Source of the DNA: Plasmodium brasilianum
Lineage: Eukaryota > Apicomplexa > Aconoidasida > Haemosporida > Plasmodiidae
Direction of reading: 5' to 3'
DNA length: 64,000 bases
Assembly: GCF_023973825.1 (NCBI RefSeq)
Contig: NC_090118.1
Location: forward strand, 404,501-468,500
A program made the position numbers and the translations under genes. Under the pieces are notes generated by a model. The model saw only the letters and a list, made by a program, of their open reading frames with translations, had not been told where the DNA came from and searched no databases. The first letter of the stretch is position 1, and every line of letters starts with the position of its first letter. Shown here one piece after another: positions 24,188 to 36,262 of the stretch.

Positions 24188-27100
24188 ATGTATATGCCCA
24201 GCCTTTTAAAAAATTTTTTTTTCTTTTTCCTAATATCCTCTTTCATATGCTACACAGCTCAATGTTATAGTTCTACCATTAGTAAAAAATCAAATAGTCC
24301 TTATGTGAATGATGGAAAAGAAAAAAAAGAAATTATATCAATTATTTTTCCCCATATTTTCAGCATTTTCTATACCAAATGTATAAATTATGATTGTACA
24401 GAAATTTCCTCATTTAGCTGTAAAAAAAAAAAGATATACGCTCATCCTAGTGGCGATACTAATGATGATCACTACATTCCCATTTGCTCTTATACAAATA
24501 AGCTCAAGGGTAAAGATATGTTCCTTTGCAAATTATTTAGTGGTAAGCATATTAATTATGTCGATTATTATAAAATTGTTCTCTATATAAGCTATCATAT
24601 AATTACCACTGATATATGTAGAACAAACATTTTAGTACAAACGAAGCTTCAAGAATTGCATACAAGTGGAGGAAGTTGCGTACGGGGGGGAACAAAAATT
24701 CACAGTGGGGTGCTCAACCTGCTGAACACTGCATCCGGGGGCCTCAAAAAAAGAATTAACATAAAAAAGAAAGAAGCAGCGAAGAACGAAACAATTAAAT
24801 ATGTAGAAGTCAACTACGTAGAAGATATTTTCTCAAAAGTCAATCACTCAAAAGTCAATCACTCAAAAGTCAACCACCCAAAAGTCAACCACTCAAAAGT
24901 CAATCACTCAAAAGTCAATCACTCAAAAGTCAACCACCCAAAAGTTAACCACCCAAAAGTTAACCACCCAAAAGTCAATCACTCAAAAGCCAACCACTCA
25001 AAAGTCAACCACTCAAAAGTCAACCACTCAAAAGTCAACCACCCAAAATCCAATTACGCGGAAATAAACTACACCGACGAAGCTGCACGTGATGAGGGAG
25101 CACCCAGATCCAATGCAGTTGACTTTCCTCTCTTTTTTTCATCAAGTTCGCATAACATGTGTGAACATATATATGCAAAAAGGGAAAAACAATTTAACAT
25201 AAGCAATATTATGAAAAAGTATATTTCTATGAATATCTATACTAATATGAGCAATTCAAAAAAAAAGGTAGAGAACAACTTAAGAAATAATCTACTTGGC
25301 ATTATATACGATAATTTTTATAAAATGTTTGATACCTCCTTTTTTGCCATATCATCAAACGCTATATTTAATTGTGGTGGTTACGTCTATCACAAAGGTA
25401 TCTATACCTTTTTTCTAGTTCATGCTATTAATAATAGAGGAAGAAAGAACAGGATACTACAGGGAGGAAGGAACCATCAGCACAAGAATGTCGGCGTGAA
25501 AAAAGGAAAAAGCAGGGAGGAAAATAAAGGCAATCAGATTGATCAGAATGCCGCAAATGCAGCCGATGGTGCTAACGGTGCTAATGATGAGGAACAAGTA
25601 GGACAGAAAGAGAATGAAGGCGAGGGGTTCCTAGAGAAATCAGAAATGAGCTACATGAAAAATAATACAATACAATATTTCAAATGCTTTTTAGATAAGG
25701 CAAGAGAAAATGTGGATGGAGATAGCGAATTGTCAAGATGGGTAGACTCCAGTAGTAAATCATGTTATTGTAGTGAAGAGAATGCCCAGCCATGTTCAAT
25801 AAACGATATAAATGATTCTAATTTTGTTAATCACCTTGTTGGAAATGAGATATGTGATGGTAAGCAAAGTAAAAATGCAAAAGATATATTTATAGTTCTA
25901 TCTGAGTATAACATATTGAAATGTAAGGAAGAAAATAAAGAAACTGAAATGAATAAGATAACGGAAGAAAATTTATATAATTATTGCAAAAATGGATTAA
26001 AGTTTTGGGATAACAAACATCTATATGAGTATATGAATTGTGATAGTGTAAAAAGTAAAGAAGAAAAAAATAAAAATATATGTAAAGATAGATGCGAAGA
26101 TATAAAATTATTATGTAATGATAAAAATGCTCAGTTCTATTCTTTTGATGTTTGCAAAAAGTACTATGAAATGAATGCATTTCATCATTTTACCTTTGTT
26201 CGTATTTTCAAATTTTTTGATGATAATTGTTCATATGTAGATACTCATAATAAAGGATTAGTTTTATGTAAACACAAAAATGTGCAGTGTGAATTTAGTA
26301 ATTGGTCTGAATGGACAACTTGTACTAAAACATGTAGAGAAAATAATTACGATTCTAGTGCTTTAAAAACAAGAAAAAGAATTCTACTGAAAAATTTTTT
26401 ATATGCTGGTAAATCTTGTAGTCTTGTTGCTAATGATAGAAATAACTTGATTGACGTTAATTTTTGTTCCGAATTACCTTACTGTGATCATAACTTAAAT
26501 AATCAAAATAAAAAAGATTTTCTCCCACCATTTGTTATACCGTTAAAAGAAATTGAAAAGGCAAATACAATGAAAGAGTTGGATGATGATGATAATGATT
26601 TAATAAATGAAAATGTACTTAACAACGACACTGACTTGCTAACAGATTGTAAAGTAACTGATATGTATAATTATGAAAACGCTCAAAGGTATAATGAAAA
26701 AATTAGAGCATGTTCTTGCCCTGCTAATGAAACACCATGCTATTTTAAAGATATTTACAACTCAAACAAATGGAAAAACTCTTTTGATAAATTATGTAAT
26801 TCTAATCCTAACATAAATATAGTTACGGCAGATTTTATTACCATAGATTGTAACATGCTAATTAGTTTAAAAAAAAAAGAAATTGCTATCAACACTTACT
26901 TGGCTATGACTTTTGACTGTCATTCGACTTTGTTTCAGTATCTCTTCTGTTCCAAAATACGTAATTCCGCAAGAACGAATTTTATATACATAACTGTTAC
27001 ATTTATCTTAGGAGCTATTGCAGCTATATATATTCTCTTCCTAATTTTTAGTGAAAGCGAAAAGTGCAAAGCCCTCATACCTAGGTTCAACCGAAGGGAA

Positions 27101-27196
27101 AAACATCATTCTGACAGCTCCTCCGATGAGGATACCGAAAATGAGGACGAACAAAAGCTGCATAAAGAGGAGCAGCCACTACACAAAGGGGAGTAG
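24188..27196 (+). CDS. TRP1: Thrombospondin-related protein 1-like (TSR, one TM, acidic tail)
   Basis: Single-exon frame of 1002 residues. The start is the ATG at 24188 (MYMPSLLKNFFFFFLISSF), a clear signal peptide. The frame reaches further upstream only through a TTG. Residues about 216-286 are a five-residue repeat (VNHSK/VNHPK). One thrombospondin type 1 repeat lies at about 700-766: CEFSNWSEWTTCTKTC keeps the WxxW C-mannosylation motif and CxxTC, though Arg replaces the usual Gly after the last Cys. Many other Cys pairs flank it. A transmembrane segment follows at about 931-955 (FIYITVTFILGAIAAIYILF), then a cytoplasmic tail rich in Ser, Asp and Glu with HKEEQPLHK repeats. TSR plus TM plus acidic tail defines the TRAP-like adhesins. 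TRP1 acts in sporozoite egress from oocysts and salivary gland entry. The assignment to TRP1 rests on layout and neighbouring SEC23. Confidence 0.85.
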   Translation: MYMPSLLKNFFFFFLISSFICYTAQCYSSTISKKSNSPYVNDGKEKKEIISIIFPHIFSIFYTKCINYDCTEISSFSCKKKKIYAHPSGDTNDDHYIPICSYTNKLKGKDMFLCKLFSGKHINYVDYYKIVLYISYHIITTDICRTNILVQTKLQELHTSGGSCVRGGTKIHSGVLNLLNTASGGLKKRINIKKKEAAKNETIKYVEVNYVEDIFSKVNHSKVNHSKVNHPKVNHSKVNHSKVNHSKVNHPKVNHPKVNHPKVNHSKANHSKVNHSKVNHSKVNHPKSNYAEINYTDEAARDEGAPRSNAVDFPLFFSSSSHNMCEHIYAKREKQFNISNIMKKYISMNIYTNMSNSKKKVENNLRNNLLGIIYDNFYKMFDTSFFAISSNAIFNCGGYVYHKGIYTFFLVHAINNRGRKNRILQGGRNHQHKNVGVKKGKSREENKGNQIDQNAANAADGANGANDEEQVGQKENEGEGFLEKSEMSYMKNNTIQYFKCFLDKARENVDGDSELSRWVDSSSKSCYCSEENAQPCSINDINDSNFVNHLVGNEICDGKQSKNAKDIFIVLSEYNILKCKEENKETEMNKITEENLYNYCKNGLKFWDNKHLYEYMNCDSVKSKEEKNKNICKDRCEDIKLLCNDKNAQFYSFDVCKKYYEMNAFHHFTFVRIFKFFDDNCSYVDTHNKGLVLCKHKNVQCEFSNWSEWTTCTKTCRENNYDSSALKTRKRILLKNFLYAGKSCSLVANDRNNLIDVNFCSELPYCDHNLNNQNKKDFLPPFVIPLKEIEKANTMKELDDDDNDLINENVLNNDTDLLTDCKVTDMYNYENAQRYNEKIRACSCPANETPCYFKDIYNSNKWKNSFDKLCNSNPNINIVTADFITIDCNMLISLKKKEIAINTYLAMTFDCHSTLFQYLFCSKIRNSARTNFIYITVTFILGAIAAIYILFLIFSESEKCKALIPRFNRREKHHSDSSSDEDTENEDEQKLHKEEQPLHKGE
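24828..25050 (+). repeat. 15-base repeat encoding VNHSK/VNHPK in the TRP1-like ectodomain
   Basis: About 14 tandem copies of tcaaaagtcaatcac with synonymous changes (aat/aac, cat/cac) and a tca to cca switch that alternates Ser and Pro. The frame is preserved. It is probably species-specific and length-variable. It lies well upstream of the TSR. Confidence 0.95.
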
Positions 27197-27313
27197 CCAC
27201 TATGGAAAGAGGAGCAGCCACTATGGAAAGAGGAGCAGCCACTACGGAAAGAAGAACGACCTAAACAAAAAGTGCACCCAGCAGATGCAATAGAGGGCAG
27301 CACAAAACGGTAA
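27125..27313 (+). repeat. 21-base repeat across the TRP1-like stop codon
   Basis: Units of gaggagcagccactatggaaa encode EEQPLWK-type heptads. The annotated TAG (27194-27196) sits exactly where other units have CAG. The same frame stays open to a TAA at 27311-27313. See the finding on the tail. Confidence 0.85.
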
Positions 27314-29809
27314 GTGGTATCATCAGAGTTAAACGACTCCTCACAATGAATATAATTCACATTAGAGCAAAATGCACCCAAAGAAATTTCTTAAAAAAAG
27401 AGGGGTTATTCTCCCATTTTGTTATTCTTGTACAGTTGTATTATTTTTATTTCCCCTTCTTGCTTCCATAAAAAATATTTTCTGTTGTATTGATTTCTGT
27501 GGTGATGTACTATGCTATATTGTGTTCTTTTTTGTTTTATTGTGTTTTATTCTTTTTAATTTGTTTTATTTTGATCTATTTTATTTTGATCTATTTTATT
27601 TTGATCTATTTTATTTTGATCTATTTTATTTTGATCTATTTTATTTTGATCTATTTTATTTTGATCTATTTTATTTTGATCTATTTTATTTTGATCTGTT
27701 TTATTCTAATTTATCTTATTCTAATTTGTTTTATTCTAACTTGTTTTAATATATTTTTTTTTTTTTGTTTTGTTCTTTATGTTCACTCTTAAAATCTTCC
27801 ATCCAGTTTATTCATTTCTTCTTTCCACTCTTAACTTTAGTGTCTCATCCAACTACGGTATTAATTTGCTACGCCCAATTCCATTTCTAATAAACTCATA
27901 GAAAGGTGGCAATACACTAGTCCTTTTTATGTACAAGTATATGAGCCCATACACGCGCACATGTACACAGGCGCAAACACGTGGCTGCGTACTTATGTAT
28001 ATTTTATTTTTTTAAAGTATGATGACTTACCCCTCCACTGCCTATTTCGCCTAATTGCGTAGCTTCTTGTACTATTATTTTTATTGCTATATTTTTATAA
28101 CGAAATAAAAAGTCTTTCTCTTTTGAAATTCTTACAAAAAATAAAAATTCCTATGTGTGTTAAACAACCTAAGGAACATATATGCCATACTGCAAAACAT
28201 TGTCAATATTGTAATATTTTTGTACTAGTTTCTTTTCTTTTTAAGCATTTTACTGTTTTTGCATATAGTTCGTCTCATATCTCTATCAAATTTACGAATT
28301 TCAAAATACCACTACAATTTTTTATTAGTATATAAGGGAAAAATGAAATGTCAAAAAAAAAAAAAAAAAATATATGAACTGTTCAGGCAATTTTTGCAAT
28401 AAAAATAAGTTTTGTCTTTAGGCCACGGAAAAGTCTCAAATTTATTACATTTTAGCAAAAATACATTTTATGAAAACGTGGTAAGTTACGACAAGTAACA
28501 CTAAGTAGCAGTATGTAACAGTACATAACGGTGTGCCATTTGAGACATCTTTGGTATAAAAAAGTAAATGCCAAGAGTTGCTTTTATGCTAAACATCGCT
28601 AACTTGAATTGGTATGTTAATGAGCTCCTTAAGAGGTAACCCCTTTATGGTTGTACCGATACAATTGTCCATCCTCACTTATGTATATACATTTTTAGTT
28701 TTTTGTTTTCTATTTTTTTTGCGCATGTTCACATATACATATATATAATAGAATGCAATGGTAGCATATAGCGAGTTTTGGAACAATTAGTACATGTTAC
28801 CGCGGAATTGGTGTAATATGTTTTCTCGGAGCACCTGCACATACGAGTACCCGTGCGTCAACACGTATATCATCGTCACAAGTATCAATTCATGCGTTTG
28901 TCTATACTTAAAAAGAAATATTAATTTAAAAGACTCGCAAAAGGGGTGTAGAATTGGATTAGTAGTGCCATAGAAGCGGCTTAGAACTGACGTCCAATTG
29001 ACACATATATAATTTAATTTAATTTAATGTTTAATAATTACGATGAGTAAAGGGATATATATATATATATGTATTGTAAAAAAAAAAAAAATAAAAAATG
29101 CGAATTTTTGAAATATTCAAATGTTTACCACAGGCATACACACATACATTAAAAGTACAAATAAAAAAAAAAAAAAAAAAAAAAAAAGGCTCCATTTGTT
29201 ACGAAAAATTATTTCTCACATACCTAGTATATTTTTTTTGTATTGAAATATATGTCATAAAAAAAGAGGTTTAAAACAGTGTATGCAGAAAAAAAAAAAA
29301 AAAAAAAAAAAAAAAGGTATGAGAAACCCAGAGAAGGGGGCGGAGGGTGCACATACATTTACATATGTACATGTATTACATGTGGAAGTAAGCTTGGTCA
29401 ACGTCTTTCCTTCGCTTCAAATTCAGCAAAAATATGGCTTCAACAATATGTTCTCAAGAACCCACTCATGCATGCATCTACATGCATACGAAATAATATC
29501 TGCCTTCATACTAGCCAAATGATGATAATAAAAACGAGGAAGTTAACGTTATTTCTTCTTTTGTAGTAATATACTTCTCATTCTTCCACACTTCTCCATG
29601 CCTTCCACCATCATCATCCCATGGGGGTAAAATGGCAAAGGGCATTCGACATGTTCAGTATATCAAAGAACATGGAAGCAAAGGGGTCCATCACACCTAT
29701 GTCTGCAGTGTATACTGGAATAACTCATGTATGTAATTGATAATGAAAAAATCCATACTCTCACTACGTTATGCAAACTCCCACACCACTACTGCTCCTT
29801 GGAAGTAAT
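27197..29809. other. Convergent intergenic region, 2.6 kb
   Basis: It lies between the TRP1-like (+) and SEC23 (-) 3' ends. It holds the tail-repeat continuation, the 15-base repeat at 27556-27745, poly(A) runs (28353-28370, 29163-29187, 29290-29314) and otherwise mixed sequence of somewhat higher complexity between 28440 and 28990. I found no ATG-initiated frame with recognisable content and no RNA gene signature. Confidence 0.6.
27556..27745. repeat. TTTTATTTTGATCTA 15-base tandem repeat
   Basis: About ten perfect units, then diverged ttttattctaatttg units. The period of 15 keeps all frames open and produces spurious Phe/Tyr/Leu frames. Confidence 0.95.
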
Positions 29810-32266
29810 CTATGTCTGGACAGCCAGCTTTACCAGGTGATCCATAAAAATTTTGAGAGAAACATCATCCGTGTTAATTATGTACGATTCACTACTGGAC
29901 GTGCCGAACGTGCTCCCACTCAAGGAGTTATGTGTGGTAGATGGGTTAACCTTAGCTAGGAGAAACCTACTTTGACTACCACCACTATTACAAAGAACAA
30001 ATTTAGGTATAGGAAATCTATCTTCTAAAATAGACTTAGCATCTTCATGTGGTGCATTGAGTAATTGTCTAAAATGTTCATACTCAGGTTTATCATGAAA
30101 TCCTTGTTCCCTCCATTGGTAAATCATTTCACCATACCATACAACAACATGGAAATATGAATCTAGTAAAAGAATAACATTTGCTTTTAATGATTGTGCA
30201 TCTAGTAAGACAGGTATTGGTGTTTGGGAATCAAAAGAATATTGCAGTAAAGCTGGTTGAATCATTATTAATGAATTCATTACATTTTCTCTTAACAGTA
30301 TAGAACGATAATATGCTGTTTCATCAGGACTAGCATTAAATGTTTGTAAAAAATGGGATCTTCTTAAATGATACATAAATTGAGGATAAATAGAAAATTC
30401 TGGTGATAAATGAAAAGAATTAACGTCATCTTTTTGATAATCAGCAAAAGTACTTACTAGTCGTATTAGTTTTCTATCTAACCATCTTAAAACATCAATA
30501 GGTTCATCTGTTTCTGCTTTTAAAACTGCAAATCTAGCCATAATTACAGCAGCAGTTTCTTGATCAAATCCTTGTGAAATTTCTGCAATATTTGCTTCTG
30601 CAAATCTGTAAGATATTGTTGTTACACGTAATCTTCTCCTACCACTTGGATGTTGATATAACGTTTGGAATTGTATATACGCTTGTCTATCTGGTGGTAG
30701 GGAAGAAATATTTTGATTTACTATTTCGAAATAAAAAGCTATCGTTGATTGTCTATCTAAAGCACATATTGTCCATTCACATGTTCCTCCTTCACCTACA
30801 CATGTATCAGATACATAATTAGCTATTTTTTTATTACTTGAGCATGCACCTATAGCACCACAAACACGAAATTCCTTTGAACATATGATGGTCAATTTTG
30901 CATTATATCCATGTTTTATATAACCTGTTGAATCTGTTTCAAATATTTTTTTAAAAGAATCTTTAAATACATTCATAGAAAACGAATCTGCCATTACCAT
31001 AAATCCATTTGTCTTCTCACAGCATACTTTCATCTCGTATAAACCTATTTGATCTAATGAACAGGCAAAAATATCTATAGCATGTCCAGATGCTACTGCT
31101 CTATTTGCTAGAGATATATAATATTTTAATGCTTTTTTAACATGCCTAGCATTCGTATTTTCTTTTTGTAAATCTAAATGATGTCTAAGTGATTCACTTA
31201 AAGCAGTATCTACAATTTTTCCAGGGGATGTTGTATCTGCACCTCCAATAAACATCATTATTCTACCACTTAACTGATTACAACAGCATTCTAGTAATCC
31301 TATAGCTACACTTAATGCTACGCCAGTACATCTCTTTGCTCTTTGATCAGGAGGAGTAGGCCAATTATCTTTCTGTATATCTTCTAATAACATATTAATA
31401 TTATATTCACACTCACTGACTGGTTGTAAAAATCTTCGAGCTGATGTAGATGTTGTTGAACTACGTGGATCATTCCGACTCCCTAAATTTAATTGTTTTT
31501 GTAAATCTTGTGCTGTTATATCTTTACTTCCTTTAAATACATACGATTTTAAACAATCATGAAAACCTATTTCATGCACGTAACACATATTTCCAAATGT
31601 TATGATTCCTATGTATGCATCACCTGGCATTAAACTAATACACTGCTGTATAGAATCTTTTAGTTGCTCTAACTCCTCTTCTAATAAACATGTATCAATC
31701 ACAAACAAAAAAGTTGGAGGTGGTATATCTCCCACGTTTGACGGTTGGATGTATTCTATGTTGGAGTACATTACATCTGCTGGAAGGTTCTGCGTATGAA
31801 AAAAAAAAAAAAAAAGTTGAGGAAGAGGAGGATCCAATGTATACATTTGCATATACATACATAAGTGCGTTATGAAGTGTATACATGCATGGGCATATAC
31901 GTATGTACGTGTTGCATGTACACACCCCATCTAAATGAAGGCGCGGGCAACTTATATCAGGAGTACCTTTTCCGATATATGCTCAGCATAATGTAAGGGG
32001 AAGGGGTTTTTTATATTTGAAAAGGGGCAAGTCCATGTTTTATTCCTAAAATCGATATTACAGTAGGGATTTAAAATACAATTACTTGTTTTACATTTCA
32101 ATGGTTCATACTCTACTAATTTAACACTATTATCATCTGTTCTTTTTAAAACTGTATATAAACATCCTAAGGGCACTTCAATTTTTGCCGCTTCGTTTTT
32201 TGTTGGAGGCCATAAATTCCAACTAAACCTAATTCCCGTTTGACTTTCTTGAAGATGTATGTCCAT
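29810..32266 (-). CDS. SEC23: COPII coat protein SEC23, two exons
   Basis: Exons 31967-32266 and 29810-31789 join in phase 0 to 759 residues, about the length of human SEC23A. Exon 1 ([20 protein letters not shown]) covers the N-terminal beta part and the zinc finger. Exon 2 holds the trunk ([35 protein letters not shown]), the beta-barrel, the helical part and the gelsolin-like end ([43 protein letters not shown]). SEC23 is the GTPase-activating partner of SAR1 and, with SEC24, forms the inner COPII coat at ER exit sites. The zinc finger has CKTSNC but WTCPFS where the family has C-x2-C (see findings). The intron (31790-31966) ends in cgcag. The gene is divergent from the LC1 gene. Confidence 0.97.
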
Positions 32267-32298
32267 TTTGTTTTCCGTTCATACATACATACATAAAT

Positions 32299-32333
<35 letters not shown>

Positions 32334-32403
32334 CAACCTTGTTGGTAAGATTGCGTGCTCGCACCTTCGCCCCTTTCGTTGGCTTATACGATTACTTTGA
32401 TTA

Positions 32404-32565
32404 TGCTACTACGTTGCATATATTACTACGTTGTATATATTACTACGTTGCATATATTACTACTCTGCATATATTACTACTCTGCATATATTACTACTCT
32501 GCATATATTACTACGTTGCATATATTACTATTCTGCATATATTACTACTCTGCATATATTACTGA
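32404..32565. repeat. 17-18 base ACGTTGCATATATTACT repeat
   Basis: About nine units of tactacgttgcatatat or tactactctgcatatat in the SEC23 upstream region. Confidence 0.9.
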
Positions 32566-33411
32566 TTAACTTCTTTCTTTTTCCTGTTACTGAAAGATGC
32601 CTCTTCCTTTAATAGTCTCTTGTGTGGATATACTTCCTATACCATTTACAAATTTGTTTTTTCTCCTTCCTTTACTTATCCTTATCTACCTAGCAACGGT
32701 TCGCTCCCCTGCAGTTATTGAAGCTGTTCAACTTGTTCGGCTGTTCCTGCCAGTGTTATAGCGACCCTAGCAACTAGGCAAGTTCGATTTCTTCTTCTTT
32801 TTTGTTCACTTCTTTTGATTATTTTTATATATTTTTTTTTTTTAAATGTTATTATACATACTAAAGAAGAACGTCATTTATAAAAAGCATTTTATTTCCT
32901 TAAAATGTGTTAGCCTTTTATTCATCAAAATGATTTTGATGTAAAGTATGCTTCAAGGTAATTCACTCCTTTTCTTTTTTCTCTTTATATAAATCCGTTT
33001 ATTAATAGTTTATTATGTGCGTATTTTGCTTGTACGTATTATGTATGCATTATTGACGTATTGCTGAAATATTATGGATGGGTTACTTATGTGTGAGTGA
33101 ACGTACACTACACAAATTAAATTTTACGAACATAACGAAATAAAATGATATGTAGCTATAATTTTTTACTATTTTAGATATTTTTTTCAAAATGAAAAAA
33201 AAAAAAAAAAAAACAAACAAAAACAAAGCTGGGCAAAGTATCAGTTCTGATAATGTTATAATCTCCCCTTTACTTAATATACAAAAAAAAAAAAATAAAT
33301 AAATAAATAAAATAAAATAGAAAAAAATAAAAATAAATTATTAGAAATACAGTTAATTTTTATTATTTTTTTAAAATTTAGAATTTCACCTTTACCAAAA
33401 TTAAACCACCA

Positions 33412-33598
33412 CACATACATACATACATACATATATATATACATACATATATACATACATATATACATACATATATACATACATATATACATACATATAT
33501 ACATACATATATACATACATATATACATACATATATACATACATATATACATACATATATACATACATACATACATATATACATACATATATACACAT
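33412..33598. repeat. ACATACATATAT microsatellite
   Basis: A 12-base unit (catacatatata) repeated about 15 times. It is one of several such arrays in the window, the others being at 160-540 and 57305-57655. Confidence 0.95.
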
Positions 33599-33892
33599 TT
33601 AAACGCGTAATGTTCAGTTAAAATAGCTAATTACTGAAATAGTCTGTTTTAATTTTGGGCCCCTACAATTTAAATAAATTAAGCAATTAAAAACGTAGGT
33701 GTACACTAAGAATATTAATGTACACGTACGTATGCACGCATTTATGTACGTATGTATGTATATATATGTACATGTATATGTGTACTCTTCAAGTGATAAT
33801 AAACAAAACAAAAAAATAGTATTCGTTTTTATTTTCTCTTTGAACATACAATACGATAAAGAAGGAATCATACAACACTACAAAAAAATATA

Positions 33893-34190
33893 ATAATAAT
33901 TGTAATTGAAATTGTAATTGAAATTGTAACTGTAATTGAAATTGTAATTGTAATTTAAATTGTAATTGTAATTGTAATTGAAACTGTAATTGAAATTGTA
34001 ATAGTATTACTAATAGTAATACTAAGAGTATACTAATAGTAATAATAATAGTAATAACAATAGTAATAACAATAGTAATAACAATAGTAATAACAATAGT
34101 AATAACAATAGTAATAACAATAGTAATAACAATAGTAATAACAATAGTAATAACAATAGTAATAACAATAGTAATAAACTAATAATAACA
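33893..34190. repeat. GTAATTGAAATT and AATAACAATAGT 12-base arrays
   Basis: Two different 12-base repeats lie next to each other: (attgtaattgaa)n at about 33899-34000, then (aacaatagtaat)n at about 34058-34180. They read as trinucleotide-like Asn/Tyr/Cys frames but have no start or context for coding. Confidence 0.9.
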
Positions 34191-34366
34191 ACACTTTTTT
34201 ACACATTATGGTACAAAATTGTAGTGAACAATACGTAACACGTAAAATGAAGCAAGTAATAATAAAACACGCACATATGAAACATGTAATAAAAAAATAT
34301 GAATATGTTAATAAAAATTTAATGCTGAGGTGATACCACTTTTTTAAAAAAAAAAAAAAAAATAGT

Positions 34367-34405
<39 letters not shown>

Positions 34406-35470
34406 CGACAAAGGAACAAAATAAAGGAAATTGTGGGAACTGTTCAATATTGTAAATTATAAGAAAAGTATTAACATTAGAGAGAGGAAGTACCCTCTTA
34501 CAACAAGTTTTTATTATAGAAAAAAAAAAAAAAAAAAGGAAAAAAAAGATAGTTCAATATTTCTATGCACCTTTAGTTAGCACTTAGGCATACATATACA
34601 TATATGTAAACATTGATATAAAACGAATGTGTTACAATAACATAATGAACTGTAGATAATGAATCGTATTTAAAAGGGATGGTTTAGTTAAATCGTTCAG
34701 AGGTATTTTTCTAGGCGCATTACTGAGAAAAAATGGAAGAGATCATTATGCATGCATGTATGTATGTGTGTATGGATGTATGTTTGCAGATATGCGTATA
34801 TGTCTGCATGTATATGTGTATGGCTTGGTTAATATGTTTAAAAATTTTCAGAGGAGCTCTACTACATGATAAAACGCGAATAAGGCGCCTGTGATTGAAT
34901 TCACCTAGAATACCTTTACTATGTACTTGTAAAGAAATTTATGTATAAATACATTTGATGCGCAAATTTGGGAAAAGGGGGTAAATATAAAGATACCTTA
35001 CCCATTTCAGTTACATCATTTCTCACTTATATGAAGAAAAATAAAATTTGTTATATATTTGTTTTTCCTTTTTTTTTCATCCCAACTTATTTTAAAGGAA
35101 AAGATTTGTAAATCCTGTATCATTCTTTCGATTTGCTGTAAATGGTTAAGTGCAAAGGTGCCAACTGCATTTTCACATTTACACATTTACACATTTTCAC
35201 TCTTTAAGTTTGTTTCTTTTTTTATAAATAAGCTATAAGGGTAAATGACAGCATGTGCACAAGTTTGATTTTATCCTTTTGACTATTTCTTGTTTTATTC
35301 TTTTAGGAGTTATTGCTTCTTTTTTTTTTTTTTTTGATAAACGTATTAACATTTTTTGCGTATATAATCAATTTTAAGGAAGCAAAAGAAAAGGAAACAA
35401 CAAAAGAGTAACAGTATAACAATATAATAATTACATATTACCCATATACTATTTTATGTGGAGAAAACAC

Positions 35471-35504
<34 letters not shown>

Positions 35505-36102
35505 ATTGTTATTTAACATTAATATTCCTATTTTAAAAGATAAATAAACAAAAAAGATAACAGTATATTTTTTGAAGCCTTTTTTTTTTTTTTTTCAAAA
35601 AATATTTGAGAAAAAAAATTGGAGCTATAATTAAGCATACAATAACGCATTAATTTTGAATCCAAAGGAAATAATGTCGATAGACAGAAAAGAATTTATA
35701 TTAAAAAAAAAAAAAAAAAAAAAAAATACGAAATAACAAAACGAATTAGCAAAACAAAATGACGGAAACCCTCTTTATACATATGTACATAAAAATAATT
35801 AAAAAAAAAGGAAATAACAAGGCATTCCTAACATTTCTTTGTTCTCATTTTAGGAGCAGGTAAAAGCGACTTCACCTTTTTGGACATTCCGATAATTATA
35901 CATATTATCACACGATCATATGCATACACATTTTTATATGTGTCTTAGGTGTACATGGAAAGAAAAAAGAATAAGAAATCTAATATAGAAGAAATTTCTG
36001 CATTTTTTATGTAAACAGGAGCTGCGTTCTTTCTTCCCTTGTACATTCTATAGATTATATATACTACGTGTGCAAAACTTTATCAGAAAAAGAAAAAAAG
36101 AT

Positions 36103-36228
36103 TAAATTAAATTGAAATTGAACTAAATTGAAATTGAACTAAATTGAAATTGAATTAAATTGAAATTGAACTAAATTGAAATTGAACTAAATTGAAATTG
36201 AACTAAATTGAAATTGAACCAAATTGAA
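36103..36228. repeat. AACTAAATTGAAATTG 16-base repeat before the LC1 start
   Basis: About seven units of gaactaaattgaaatt end some 35 bases before the LC1 start codon, so they probably lie in the 5' UTR or core promoter. Confidence 0.9.
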
Positions 36229-36262
36229 CATTTTATAAAAAGATTAATAAGCGAACATAGCG

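Larger units (their letters stand above)
32267..36262. other. Divergent intergenic region, 4 kb, repeat-rich
   Basis: The spacer between the SEC23 (-) and LC1 (+) start codons should contain both promoters. It is dominated by low-complexity DNA: (TA)n at 32310-32335, the four arrays listed separately, and very long A runs (33196-33214, 34520-34537, 35470-35499, 35702-35726). No gene or RNA feature could be supported. Confidence 0.65.

Noticed and set aside
28084..28335. Plus-strand 83-residue frame with several Cys and His downstream of TRP1
   Set aside because: It begins with a non-ATG codon, and the Cys/His spacing does not form a clear zinc finger.
29279..29566. Plus-strand frames following a 27-base A run
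   Set aside because: The start codons lie within or before the homopolymer, and the two overlapping frames have no family features.
32267..36262. tRNA or other small RNA genes in the largest spacer
   Set aside because: No T-loop (GGTTC) plus acceptor-stem pairing and no paired snoRNA boxes could be found by eye. A covariance-model search would be decisive.
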